DNA from: Adiantum capillus-veneris
Taxonomy: Eukaryota; Streptophyta; Polypodiopsida; Polypodiales; Pteridaceae
Direction: 5' to 3'
NCBI GenBank assembly: GCA_014529385.2
Contig: CM043958.1
Location: 85,603,525 to 85,667,524 of the forward strand
DNA length: 64,000 nucleotides
The notes under the pieces are model-generated. The model was not told the DNA's origin and did not search any database. It saw only the letters and a program-made list of their open reading frames with translations. Below are positions 21,150-31,835 of the stretch, piece by piece. A program made the translations under genes and the position numbers. How positions within the stretch are numbered: position 1 is the stretch's first letter; the number at the start of each line of letters is the position of its first letter.

Positions 21150-22225
21150 ACCCCACTTTTTGCACATGTCTTTGTGAGTTTCTTGAGATGAAGAGAAAAT
21201 GTACTTTGTTGTGTGCACCATTATGCTTTGTTTCCAATGAAAAAGTAAAGATTGCTCTCGATGTTGTAGTAGAACATTGTCTTCCCCACCATTGAACACG
21301 ATAAACTGCATTTGAGTTGGCTTGAGCTTTGTCTACCATGAAACTGTGGAATCCGCTCGCTCACATCCATGCCCCTCATAACTTCATTTACGCACTGCTT
21401 GAAAAGAGTTTGTGCTTCCATGTCTTCCTCTTTTATCTCACAAGTTGCAATCGTGAGGAGATCATGCATGCTACAATGTAAGACATTCATATTAGTGTAC
21501 ATATTATTGGTTGTTTCTAAAGATACGTCAAACTTGAGAAATATGGTCCTAAAATGAACCTTGGATCGTAAACATGGCATGCCATGGTCACCCAATCTGC
21601 CACTCAATGAGTGTGATCAAATTGCACCCAAGCATGTCGAAGATCTCTAGGTCCACTTTGTCGCATTTGATTGACCAACAAATCCAATCCAGATGCAAGA
21701 CCAACCGTAGACATCTTGAACACAAAGCACCACTCCCTGTCTGCTTCTTGCTTGAGAAACCTGCTTCTTTGAAAAAATCATATGTGCAATCCCTTTTTAG
21801 CCGTAGTAAGGAGTCCACATCAAAGTTCTCCTTTGTTGGCCTATTTCTTGTTTCTGCCACAGACTTTGGAAACCTGTGTTACAAAGTTAAGTTACTTTGA
21901 AATATTATACACAAACAAGAGAAACAAGTAATCATCCTCATCAATTATCCTCCACTAAGGGACCCATTGCTTTAACAACATTTAGAAATTCTTGCTCGCC
22001 AAGTACATGGCTAGAGCCCCCCTCTTCAATCAAAGTTGTTGTCACAATTTCCTTTTCCACACACATTTGTACATTTCGTGTGCTTGCATGTCTATCTACA
22101 CTGAGAACTTGTACAACCATTTCTTTGGTTTTATCGGTGAGTCCTTTCAATGTACCATCCCTCATGTCATGTTGGTGAATTCCTTGATATACCATCAATC
22201 TCCTCGTGCTTTCATCCCTTGGCAT
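21150..22225 (-). pseudogene. Unrecognised broken coding region
   Basis: Successive minus frames (22225-21941, 21860-21588, 21607-21221, 21339-21102) have protein-like composition. One stretch is DVSERIPQFHG, followed in a shifted frame by VDKAQANSNAVYRV and in a third by FNGGEDNVLLQHREQS. An acceptor-like ACACAG lies before the 21860 frame. Together they look like one gene with intron(s) and several frameshifts. It lies upstream of the SWIM remnant on the same strand and might be part of the same gene or of one transposon. I cannot name the family. Confidence 0.35.
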
Positions 22226-22410
22226 GACATAATAGAGTGAAAGTGTTTAATTATGTTTAAAAGAGTTAAGGGCATATTATATTAATCCTAGTAGTTATTA
22301 GTATTATTTAATAACCAAATTAAATTAAAATTTTACAAATTGCATTCCCTTTCCTCCTCCAAATAGCCACCTCCTACCCCCTCTGTCTCTCTGCACCCCC
22401 CGGCCCCCGT

Positions 22411-22411
<1 letters not shown>

Positions 22412-22442
<31 letters not shown>
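22412..22442. repeat. (CT)n microsatellite
   Basis: Perfect CT run. Confidence 0.95.
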
Positions 22443-22446
<4 letters not shown>

Positions 22447-22702
22447 CTTTCTTACAAACTTTCTCCAAGTTAAGACACAAACACCAAATAGGCTCCTACT
22501 TCTTGAGTCGAGATCTCTTCCAATTGAGGTTATGGGCACAATGCCCATGTATTACGGCTTGGGAGAAATCCGGTGGGTCACGCTTCATACATTACACCAC
22601 CCATATTGCCCCCAACTCCCAAACCATGTTATTCGCTGAAAGAGGAAACCGTACTCACACTTGCATGCTTGAGCCTATCCCCTTGCCGGTGATACACACT
22701 AT

Positions 22703-22915
22703 TGCAGCTCCCATTTCCTTCGATGTGAGACAGGGCGTTGGGGCAATGGAGAAGAGTCAAATCGACTGTGCACATTATGCTCATTGCAAGTTCAAGAGTC
22801 TGAGTGCCACACACTACTAGAGTGCTCAGATTTTGGTCACATCCGAACTTGGTTCTCTCACATTTTCAGCCAGGACTTAGGCCTACCCACTTTCCTCTCC
22901 ACAGCCACAGTGTAG
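22703..22915 (+). pseudogene. LINE-type reverse transcriptase C-terminal zinc finger
   Basis: An open stretch of 71 codons reads CETGRWGNGEESNRLCTLC, then ESECHTLLECSDFGHIRTWF and a short tail to TAG. The pattern C-x2-C, then H-x4-C, then an IR motif is the zinc-finger tail found after the RT domain of many LINEs (zf-RVT-like). No RT domain precedes it here, so only the 3' end of an element is present. A second copy lies at 34111-34310. Confidence 0.55.
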
Positions 22916-23040
22916 GCTCTCCATTGCGATTCTCATCACCACAATTTTGGAGCATCGAGAGTCACTCATAAGCCATACACATACTACATCACATGTAACT
23001 TTGGTCCCATAGGTCATATTTGATCTTCGAGGATGATAAT

Positions 23041-23044
<4 letters not shown>

Positions 23045-23107
<63 letters not shown>
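23045..23107. repeat. (CT)n microsatellite in repeat unit R
   Basis: Perfect CT run. The equivalent tract in the other copy (34453-34492) is shorter. Confidence 0.97.
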
Positions 23108-23110
<3 letters not shown>

Positions 23111-23401
23111 CGCCCCTCCCCACGTGGGAATCGCCCCCTCCCTCTCTCTCATCTCCCCCTCCTACGGTGCCCCACAATAGACCATGGCCACATGGATTGC
23201 TAATCACCTGTAATCACCCGTAGTCCATGCAGACTGCCCTAGAGTTCGTGGTTGTTCACGTGGCAAGCCAAGTAGATTGCGGGAGACCCGCAATCCACGT
23301 GCCGCACCACATGGCCTCAGAGTCTCGTGGGGCCATGGTGATGCTCCTGTGAACTGCAAGCGCCCCGTAGTCCACGTGCATCCCGCCCTCCTTCCTTTGC
23401 C

Positions 23402-23409
23402 TATAAAAA
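23402..23409 (+). promoter_or_regulatory. TATA box in repeat unit R
   Basis: TATAAAAA within 'gcctataaaaagggttccc'. It is conserved as TATAAAAG at 36625-36632 in the second copy, with the same downstream 'ctcttgcctttg' block. Several 'cacgtgg' E-box-like motifs lie upstream. Confidence 0.6.
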
Positions 23410-23600
23410 GGGTTCCCTCTTGCCTTTGTTTTTTTCTCACTCCCACTCTCTTCCTTCTCTTCAGGCATTAGTGAACTCTAAAAAAGCACATCTTTCTCAT
23501 TTCATTACCCTCTCTTTATCGCTTTTCTTAACCCTTTTCTCCTCCTTTCCATTCTTTTTGGCCTGCCCAAAGGGCAAAGGCTATGGAGATGCCTTCTCTT

Positions 23601-23999
23601 TTTGCTGACTAAAATTGAAAAAAAGTTGAGTTGTATTTTCAAGCATTTTTCCATAGGTAAAAAATGCTGGTTAGCTGCAATAAGATAGTGGGCACTCGGC
23701 ACTCATTTAAATGAAGAGAGTGTAAATTTAATGATGGACATGTCTTGAGACAAGCAGAGATGATACTCGATAATCACCCATAGAAAAGAGATGCTCTAAA
23801 AGCTTTGATTGAAAATTTGATCATGAATAAATTAAGATATTGAAACTTGTTTTTGAAAAAAAAGAAAAGCTACGGTGAGTTTCTTGGAAGGCGTTATAGT
23901 CATCATGAATAGAGGTTGCAAATTGACTCTTTGCAGATTTTTTGCTGGCTCTCTCGGAGTCTATCTTTGGAGCCCAAGACAGAAGTCATTGCTACGATT

Positions 24000-24000
<1 letters not shown>
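23601..24000. other. No gene recognised
   Basis: AT-rich sequence without frames or repeats of note, ending at the CT tract. Confidence 0.4.

Positions 24001-24077
<77 letters not shown>
24001..24077. repeat. (CT)n microsatellite
   Basis: Perfect CT run of about 77 bases. Confidence 0.97.
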
Positions 24078-24080
<3 letters not shown>

Positions 24081-24287
24081 GGGCATCGTGGAACATGGAA
24101 GAAGAGGCGCGAGACAGGGCTGTTTCTGAGGCAAGGGTAGGGGGTCGCACCTGAAGAGGAGTTGCAGTTGCTGAGGCGGGAGTAGACGAGGGAGACCTAC
24201 GAGGTGCCAAGCTGTCACAAGGGAGGAAACGAGCACGAGACACAGCCGAGAGGGGCGGTAGATGAAGCGTGGCTCTTGGTGAATGTC

Positions 24288-24388
<101 letters not shown>

Positions 24389-24905
24389 CCCCCCCCCCCG
24401 CGCCCCCGGAGAAGCAGAATCGCCTCTCTCTGGCTTATTTCTTTCTTATTGCTGCAGTTGCGCCTCACGCACATAGTCTGAGAGAGGGAGTATGGGCTTG
24501 CAAAGGGATATTGTTGTGTGTGTCTATATGTTTTTCTATCATGCGGGCCTACAGATACTCACAGGCGCAGGCGGCAGATACGACACGGGAGGAGGGTGGC
24601 AGGACCTGCGTGAGAGATGAGGGGCTGAGAAGGGACATTGTTTTTTAATTGTGTGGGTTCGCTAGTCCGAGGAGCAGCCACTCGCACTAGCTTGGCTCAG
24701 AGCGATGGCTCAGAGCGAATACCCCATTGGGGTCGACCTCAACCGTGACTGGATAAATCGTTTGGAATCGCAGTAGATTCCATGTAACGTAATGAAAGGG
24801 GACCGAGTAGCATTCTGTGTGCTGCAGACATGTTCAATGTAGGGTGTGTGCGCTGAAGAACCTGAAGTGTGCGCCAGAGCCAGGGCGGAAACCGGGCGGG
24901 TCCCC

Positions 24906-25039
<134 letters not shown>

Positions 25040-25075
25040 TCTGTGCGTTCACCTGGTGTGTGTGTGTGTGTGTAG

Positions 25076-25133
25076 AACTTTGCCAAGAAGTACCGGCTGC
25101 CGTACACACTGCTGAGTGACGCTCTGCTGCAAG
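25076..25133 (+). pseudogene. Exon-like fragment similar to peroxiredoxin Q
   Basis: A (TG)n stretch ends in a good acceptor, TGTGTAG at 25075. The next 58 bases encode [15 protein letters not shown] and then ALLQ, with a GT donor at 25134. FAxKYxLPxTLLSD is the conserved block after the active site in plant thylakoid peroxiredoxin Q, which reduces peroxides. The family continues with EGN; this copy does not. No other peroxiredoxin exon is nearby, so this is a stray or captured fragment. Confidence 0.45.
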
Positions 25134-25136
25134 GTT

Positions 25137-25307
25137 GGATTCTTTAATGGAGGTTCTATCTAGGGGTTCTGTGGGTCCTGACATGCAAGAAGCAATGGCA
25201 ATACCTGCAGTCAAAGAAAGAGAAGCTGAACCATTAATTACAGAGTTGTTGACCCCGTCTGCATCACAGGAAAATATGGAAATGTTCAACAAGAAGCAAC
25301 AGATGTA
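25137..25307 (+). other. Unrecognised open stretch, exon-like
   Basis: From 25137 a frame reads [20 protein letters not shown], then AVKEREAEPLITELLTPSAS, to a TAG near 25305. A second frame continues with THKQENRKSEFEFEKSKELK. The composition (acidic, Lys-rich) is protein-like. No family is recognised. Confidence 0.3.
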
Positions 25308-25463
25308 GCCACACATAAGCAGGAAAATCGGAAGTCTGAATTTGAATTTGAAAAGTCTAAGGAGCTCAAATGGATAACATCACTCGGATAGCTTGGCAGT
25401 CCCACCCTCGACTGTGCGCAGGCAAGGTGGAAACACATGAACTGAGATCGTCCTCTGTTCGTC

Positions 25464-25763
25464 ATGACTCATGTGTATGCAAAATCCCTCAGGGGTGACG
25501 AGCAGATTAGAGAGGAGGAGGAGCTGAGAAGAGCCGACAAGCGGCGTAAGAGATACCGAGCGAGTGTTGACGAGCAAGAAGTGTTGGTTACTGAGCTGCA
25601 GAAGCAACCACTCGCACTGGCTTGGCTCACAGCGAATACCCCATTGGGGTCGACCTCAACCGTTGCTCAAGTGATTTATCATTGGATAAATCGCTTGGAA
25701 TCAAAGAACCTGAAGTGTGTGCGCACGTTGCAGTGCTTGACAGAAAACGGCAGGCGGAGATAG
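25464..25763 (+). CDS. Unrecognised 99-codon frame
   Basis: The charged start (DEQIREEEELRRADKRRKR) is followed by VTELQKQPLALAWLTANTP and YHWINRLESKNLK. The second half is part of the duplication also found at 24674-24800. It lies downstream of the peroxiredoxin-like exon on the same strand. It could be a gene fragment carried by a repeat. Confidence 0.3.
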   Translation: MTHVYAKSLRGDEQIREEEELRRADKRRKRYRASVDEQEVLVTELQKQPLALAWLTANTPLGSTSTVAQVIYHWINRLESKNLKCVRTLQCLTENGRRR

Positions 25764-26153
25764 GAACAATGGTAGTGTGTGTGTGAGAAGAATGAGGATA
25801 GAGAGGGGAAGGTGCAGACATAGGGGGAGTATATGTGGTTGTATGTTGCTCGAGATGGACAAGGTGAGCGAGTATATTGACGAGGCCAAGGTAGGCATCG
25901 AGGGCAATGGACACGGAAAGGGGTCTTGTGAAGTACGATGCTGCTGATAGGCCCCAAGGTGGGTGTGAAGCAAGGCGCAAGCAAGGCATAGCATGATAGG
26001 AAGGAGACGACGACTGGTGCACAAGAGTGGCGCTACTCGGAGGAGCATGCAAACGGAGATGGAGATGAGTGTGCACGACAATGCTATTGGGAGCTAAATG
26101 TGGAGAGGAATCGATTCCTCCTAATGAAAGCAAAAGCGAGTGATGGGCTTCAG

Positions 26154-26188
<35 letters not shown>

Positions 26189-26787
26189 GGTGAATTGGGC
26201 AGTTCGTGGATGTATGATGCTAGGCAGGTAGTGATTGAGTGAAGGCAGGCATGCAAGGAGCAAGGACGACGAGGCCAGTGGGAGCACCCTGCAGTTGAAG
26301 GGGGATGGGGTTCTGTGAGGGCTTGTCTGCATCTTGCATCGGAAAAAACAAGGCATGCGATGAGGGCTTCTTTCCATTGCATGCGGTCAAAGCAAAGGAG
26401 GGTGCAAACATGATGCGGTGTTGTTTTGTGTGTAACCGTGACGAGGGGGTTGGGAGCACCCTGCAGGTGAAGGGGATGTACTGCAGGCAGAGCCTTGAGG
26501 AGGTGGTGTGAGTGTGACGAGGGCTGTGGGAACATCTGCAGACTTAAGTGTTGAGGCTTGCCAAAGGGATGGAATATGATCACAAGCTCCCTTCAAAGCA
26601 ATGTAGGACATATCTTCATGTTGATGTTAGCTGTGCCACTATTCTCTACTCTACTAATCAAACTCTCTAAACTCTGATGCTAACCATGTCTATCCACTTC
26701 TCCTCTCTATTCACTCCTACCTACCTTTGTCTCCTCCAGTGGAGACAACGCATTTGTATTGACGTCCACCTTCAACGCAGCACGGTC
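25764..26787. other. No gene recognised
   Basis: Contains a short CT run (26157-26185). A 318-codon minus frame (26583-25627) crosses the CT tract and has a Ser/His/Pro-rich composition without motif. I regard it as a chance frame. 'gggagcaccctgcag' is repeated at 26281 and 26453. Confidence 0.4.
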
Positions 26788-28078
26788 TCACACACCACTG
26801 CATCCCCACCGAAGCCTGCGTGTATGCTCGTTATGCTTTCGGCTCTCATGCCCAATGCTATCACCTCTTTGCCTTCTCTTTTCCAGCACTTTCCTGTGTG
26901 AATTTGAGTGCACACTCTCTACAAATGCAGGACTTGCAGCTGGCCTATATTCATCGCAAAGCCTTCCCGACTTGTACCGCACTCCATATGCATTCACGCA
27001 TTGCATAGCGTCTTTGGCCCCATCGGTCCTGCCCTCCATTGTGGTGTCTTCTGTGTAGCACAATGAAGACGCTTCCTTGCTGGGGTAGCATCCTCCACCT
27101 TGGTTTTCTTAGGCTTGGGGTTGAAGCGTTTGGTAGAAGGACTCTTTGCCTTACTGAAGGAGGAGTTTTTCACTTTCATGGCAGAATTCTTCATTCTCTG
27201 ATTGCTATGTATGCGAACAAAGTTCATCTTCGACATCGCCGTCATCATCGAAGTTGTAGTATGTGTTGTACATATTGGACTCAGATGTATTCCAGAAACA
27301 AACAGCAGTGCCGCAGCGTTTGCTATGCCCACGACCAGGAACAGGGGACATGTCAGGGCTGAAGCTGAAGAATGTGCAATGCTTTCCTCTTGAAAAAGTG
27401 TTGCTTTCTAGCACACAAACAGGGCTTGTGGTTCGAAAAGACTTGTCGCTGCTCCGGCGGAGGTGTTCGCCCTTGTCATCACCACCTAAGCTGCCATGAG
27501 TCCCCCAGCCAAGGCAAGCAGGAGCATCACCAGAGGAGAAGGACTCCTTTACAAAATTGGAGAATTCAAGCTCTACCACATCATCACACTGGACAAAAAC
27601 CAATAGGAGACAGCCAAGTTAGTATTGCCCAAATATTGCAAACTGAATTTCCAAGGACAATCAAACCATAAGCTTAAAAATCATTGCCAAAATTTGCATT
27701 AAATTTTATTAAGAAAACTTTCTTTTCAGCTTTTGTAATTAGTGCAAATTAAATGGTGATTGTCAGAAAAACTTTGTTAGAGAAGGGAGTAGACAGGCAC
27801 ACAGAGCATGGTTGAGACAGCTTTCTATCAACGACATATAAGAGAAGTGGCTCAATGTTAAGCTCACAGGAGGTGGCATTTCTAAGGCAGGGCTCAATGG
27901 AGCCACCTACGTCCTCATTTGAAAAATCCAAGAGGTCGTCGATCGCAAAGAAATTGGAGTGCTCGTTATCTGCTGCTATTTGCGCCGCATTGGACTTTCC
28001 GGTGGGCTTACCAAGTGGGGGCGCATAACCACCATGAGCGGGTGGCAGAGAACAATGTCCATTTCCAGGCCAAACCAA
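26788..28078 (-). pseudogene. Class-A plant GATA transcription factor, broken copy with its intron
   Basis: Exon 1 (to 27868) contains FFAIDDLLDFSNEDVGG, the N-terminal acidic motif of class-A GATA factors; the donor is GTGAGC at 27867. The 279-base intron ends in TTTTTGTCCAG and exon 2 starts at 27588 with CDDVVELEFSNFVKESFSSG. Then come SPVCVLES and the GATA finger: [20 protein letters not shown], and YGVRYKSGRLCDEYRPAASP with SNSHRKVLEKRRQ. Such factors are nuclear activators that bind GATA sites. Lesions: a frameshift near 27230; the first zinc ligand is Arg (CGT, 27069-27071) where Cys is expected; an 8-base imperfect duplication at 26987-27002 shifts the frame inside the finger. The retained intron shows the copy arose from DNA, not mRNA. 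No clear ATG for exon 1 was fixed. Confidence 0.82.
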
Positions 28079-28135
28079 GAAGAGGAAGGATGAGAGAGGG
28101 GGCTATGGAAGAGATGGTGTGATTGATAGCCTTCG

Positions 28136-28136
28136 T

Positions 28137-28228
<92 letters not shown>
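28136..28228. repeat. (GT)n(GA)n compound microsatellite
   Basis: A GT run of about 25 bases passes into a GA run of about 68 bases, just upstream of the GATA pseudogene. Confidence 0.97.
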
Positions 28229-28230
<2 letters not shown>

Positions 28231-28308
28231 CTATTGGCAAACGAATTCAACACAAAGAATGGCTTCTATTGACTCCTATCAATGGGGAAGTTGCTTATTG
28301 ATGAATTG

Positions 28309-28313
<5 letters not shown>

Positions 28314-28375
<62 letters not shown>

Positions 28376-28376
28376 G
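28314..28376. repeat. (GA)n microsatellite
   Basis: GA run, interrupted once near its end. Confidence 0.95.
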
Positions 28377-28690
28377 TAGACACGGTGCAACATGGATATA
28401 TTTAAAGTAAGATTGTATATTTAAATCTTAGAGGTAGTTAATGGATTAACTAAGTACTTCAAAAATCATGAAAAGAGACATGCTCTGTTATAAACATGGA
28501 TATAAGTATGAACTTGATGATTATCCATTCTAGTTTAATTATAATGCTTCTTATTTACATAGAAGTTTGAATATAGTGTTTGTATCTTAGATAATTTGAA
28601 GAAATTATGACGACATGGTTTTTTATTATTAAATACACTTTTTCTTTCCATTATATATCTACTTGAAAGCGCAGGCCTTGTGATTTTATC
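28377..28690. other. No gene recognised
   Basis: AT-rich sequence between the GA tract and the first copy of the MPILTRKQ-type repeat. Confidence 0.4.
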
Positions 28691-29057
28691 GCTTGTTTCT
28701 CTCAAATTTTCACTCTCTTTTCTCTCAAACCTCCTTCTCCCTCCCTCAAACTTTCCATTATCTCTTCTCTCACTTTCACTCTCCACCTTTCTCCTCATAG
28801 CCACAAGCACATTTATTACAAAGAAAATGCCAATTCTAACAAGAAAGTAGTCTAAAGGAGTGGACCACCAAGACATCCAACGTTTGATTCTCTCACACTC
28901 AGGCAAAATGGAGTCTGATCAATGGCTTACAAGGGTGTGGCTTGCGTGGGCAGACCTTCCCACACATTGCAAACTTGAAGCCGACATTGGTGGCATACCG
29001 CAATGGAATGTATTCTTTACTGAGCTCGTTGCCAGTGTGTTCATCCTAGTAGCATAG
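28691..29057 (+). pseudogene. First copy of an unrecognised repeat-borne ORF
   Basis: From about 28828 the frame reads MPILTRK, a TAG stop, then SKGVDHQDIQ, VWLAWADLPTHCKLEAD and GGIPQWNVFFTEL. The copy at 36915-37190 has Gln in place of the stop and the same downstream protein. The pyrimidine-rich leader (28700-28800) is also shared. The family is not recognised. Confidence 0.5.
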
Positions 29058-29175
29058 TTTTTACAACACCAATGTATTACACCTTGGGAGAAATCCGGTG
29101 GGTCACGCTTCATACATTACACCACCCATATTGCCCCCAACTACAAATCCATGTTTCGCTGAAAGAGGAAACCGT
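29058..29175 (+). repeat. Repeat unit R, second copy, left piece
   Basis: 'ttgggagaaatccggtggg' to 'gctgaaagaggaaacc' matches 22559-22650. It is interrupted at 29176 by element A; the match resumes at 34065. Confidence 0.85.
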
Positions 29176-30294
29176 TGTGAGCGGGATGGAAACACACAGA
29201 ACCCCTCTATAACGACCCGACACACACACTATGGGGCACCACTCGGCTTACACAACCCACCTAGCCGAGACAGGGAACACACTGATGGAGTGAGAGGAGA
29301 GAGACTACCCATTTGCCCACTCCACACAGAGAGACACACACACACACACACCTAAAAAACTCAGCTCAAAAGAGGAGAACTTCTGATGTTTAGGTACAAT
29401 AGAGCTTGGGCCAACACCAATGGGGCAAATAGCTCACACAATATAGGTAAAACTTGCCAGATACAATCACAAATTGGAGCAGAAGCTTCGCTCATAGGAG
29501 AAACTTACATAGCAAAAACAATAGAAAAAGAGTGAGGAATTTGGAAAAATGGACAGTGCCATCACGTCCGGAACGGCCCAAAACCCCAGTCTACAATGTC
29601 AAAGTGCTCAATCCGACCTCGGATGAGCAGTTTACAGCCAAAACAGGCTCCAAAAACCCCAAAAACACACCTGCGGCTGTTCCTCCTCTTCTCTCCATGT
29701 TTTTTCTGTTCTTCTCTCCGTTTTTTCAGTTCCCACACTTAACTTTATTACTTGGGCATCCTTGGCCTTTTAGATGACCTCAAACGGACCCCAAACATGC
29801 CAAAAACTGACCTTGCAGTGCATGTTGTCACCTTTTTGCATCATCCGCACACCTGGCACTCAACATTTTTCAATAATGCGTCTCGTAACCACGTGAAGTG
29901 GCCCCAAAAAATGGTCCTCATGATGACCTTTTTGCACAATTATCACAAGGAAACGCCCACATCGTGTCCGTACTTCTCCACGTGCAAGTATTGACCCCAT
30001 TCGGCCTCTTGACGCCACTAGATGCCATCTGACGCACCTGCTTACCTCATGTCGTCGGCCCACGAATAGCTTCCTCGAGAAGTTTTACGCACTACCAACT
30101 CCTCATTATTGTAGAAAAAACACATTGGTACTGGTAATAGTGAAAATCGATGCACTATGTACATGCTGTCCTACCTGTACACATGTGGGCCCCACGCAAC
30201 CACTTGGCTTTGGAAAATGGGCAATCCTTTATTTGATGCACCATGCATGGGTATGAACATATGCGCAATCCCTTGCTCCAAAAAACTCCTGACA
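29176..30294 (-). repeat. 3' LTR of element A
   Basis: 1119 bp, homologous along its length to 32893-34060 and to both LTRs of element B. Length differences come mainly from (CA)n stretches near the outer end. Confidence 0.9.
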
Positions 30295-30312
30295 TAATTT
30301 GCCCACCCCCTA
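30295..30312 (-). promoter_or_regulatory. Polypurine tract of element A
   Basis: On the minus strand, CTAGGGGGTGGGCAAATTA directly precedes the 3' LTR. The same tract lies at 51976-51994 in element B. It primes plus-strand DNA synthesis. Confidence 0.75.
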
Positions 30313-30344
30313 GCCTTCTAGAGCATTCATGCTCAGCAGCAGCA

Positions 30345-31835
30345 CTAGTAGATGCTCATTCCACCTGGATCAAAAGGCCAAAGGCATATCGCTTGATTCA
30401 CAAGAAGCATCATAACACCACACCTACATTTGTCAACAATCAACCAAAATGCACCATAGGCATATCCAACTAACACATCCGCCCTGTCTGGAGTTCCAAA
30501 AGCATAAATATTGCATGCCACATTCAACCCAACCGATAAAGACAACTCAAGTGACTCATCACCTGGCATCTTGGCTTCACCAGCCATAGCAACAACCTGC
30601 AAATCATGCACCCAAGTAGCTAAAAGCATTGTGTGAAGGTAAAGTTGTTGATATCCAAAGCACAAAAGTATCCCCGCGGCACACATATCCCTAGCATAGG
30701 CATCCACATAGCTGAGATTGGACTCATATATGCCAAACCCCTTCTCATCATCATAAGCATACTCATCATCACACATAACTTTATCCACATCATAATCATG
30801 GCTAGCACCACTATCCATAGCTTCTAGCATGGGTTCATCAGTCTCCAAGAATACAGATCCCTGCTCTAAACCACAATCATGCTCATAAATCGGTTCAATC
30901 ACTGCACATACATCAAAATATGGCTTCAAAACAGGCTCCACATCCAACAAATCCACAAAATGGCTCTCAACCTTGCCCTCTTCCCTAATTTCCAAGGAAC
31001 TAGTATCCAAAGATACGTGCTCATCATCAATAACCTCAACCTCACACTCACACGCATAATCACAAGGTACACAAGTAGCCAATGCATCCTCTTCAAGACT
31101 TTTCAATCCTGTATCCAAAGCATTACTCACCTCTTTAGGCTCTTTCATAAACCTGTCAACCTGCAAGACCTCTTTACGCTTCACAATAGACCTTGGGAAG
31201 AAACGAGAAACATCATAGGATAGGCTACTTTTCACTTGCTTATGCTTAACTTCATCTTCCATGTCAAATCCATCTTGCACATGCATACTTGTACTGATAC
31301 CATGTTCCTCAAGACGCTTAAACTTCCATTCCTTGTGCTTTGCAATGCATACCGCATCTTCAAAAGACTCGGGCGTCTTCAACTCAACCTCAAACCGCAA
31401 CCAAGGTGACAAACCATCAACAAAAGAACTTTTCTGCAATGAACAAGGGGGGGTCTCATCCTTAAGAGCAACACACCAACGAGTCCATAAATCTATAAAA
31501 CCTTGTACATAGGCATCAACACCTTGACAAGAACCTTGCTTAAGAGCATTGAGCTCATTCCATACTGCATTTGCATCTTCAAAAACTTGGAAACGCTCTA
31601 AAATAGCTTCTATAAACTTGTCAAGACTCAAACCATAAGAAGAAGCCACTGCTTCTTTAGCTTCCAAATCCATGAACCAAACACGGGCCTCATCTTTCAA
31701 AAGCAATCCAAATAGCCTCAAAATCTTCTCCTCATCACACATATTGTTGCTTATGCATGCCACCTCGACTTGCTCCAGAAAGTCTTCCGCATCTTCACCA
31801 CTTCTTCCATGAAATTCCAGATAAGAGAAAGCCAT
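30345..31835 (-). CDS. Intact 496-aa Gag-like protein with a novel C-terminus
   Basis: The ATG (31835-31833) starts MAFSYLEFHGRSGEDAEDFL. Residues 1 to about 200 align with the Gag of element B (MAFSYPKFHGRS, EVACISN, a DARVW motif, then a VELK-type block near DGLSPWLRFEVELK), which is the retrotransposon gag capsid domain. Sequence is well diverged from B's Gag, so the two have evolved separately for some time. After residue 200 the protein becomes rich in Asp/Glu with scattered Cys (for example EVEVIDDEHV). It ends with hydrophobic stretches near 385-409 and 461-490. There is no CCHC zinc knuckle. The frame is fully open and stops 51 bases before the LTR. It probably forms or joins capsids. 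The C-terminal role is unknown. Confidence 0.75.
   Translation of the reverse strand: MAFSYLEFHGRSGEDAEDFLEQVEVACISNNMCDEEKILRLFGLLLKDEARVWFMDLEAKEAVASSYGLSLDKFIEAILERFQVFEDANAVWNELNALKQGSCQGVDAYVQGFIDLWTRWCVALKDETPPCSLQKSSFVDGLSPWLRFEVELKTPESFEDAVCIAKHKEWKFKRLEEHGISTSMHVQDGFDMEDEVKHKQVKSSLSYDVSRFFPRSIVKRKEVLQVDRFMKEPKEVSNALDTGLKSLEEDALATCVPCDYACECEVEVIDDEHVSLDTSSLEIREEGKVESHFVDLLDVEPVLKPYFDVCAVIEPIYEHDCGLEQGSVFLETDEPMLEAMDSGASHDYDVDKVMCDDEYAYDDEKGFGIYESNLSYVDAYARDMCAAGILLCFGYQQLYLHTMLLATWVHDLQVVAMAGEAKMPGDESLELSLSVGLNVACNIYAFGTPDRADVLVGYAYGAFWLIVDKCRCGVMMLLVNQAICLWPFDPGGMSIY

Larger units (their letters stand above)
22500..23600 (+). repeat. Repeat unit R, uninterrupted copy
   Basis: This stretch contains, in order, a block from 'ttgggagaaatccggtggg' (22559), a LINE-like zinc-finger frame, (CT)n at 23045-23107, 'cacgtggga' and 'cctcctacggtgcccc', and a promoter-like segment with TATA. 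The same blocks occur, split by two insertions, at 29070-29175, 34061-34530 and 36395-36760. This copy therefore gives the empty-site sequence for both insertions. Confidence 0.8.

Noticed and set aside
25627-26583. 318-codon minus-strand frame
   Set aside because: Crosses a CT tract and a duplicated block, has biased Ser/His/Pro composition and no motif; no splice or promoter support.
30243-31512. Plus-strand frames inside element A (for example 30879-31223)
   Set aside because: Antisense shadows of the 496-codon Gag-like ORF.
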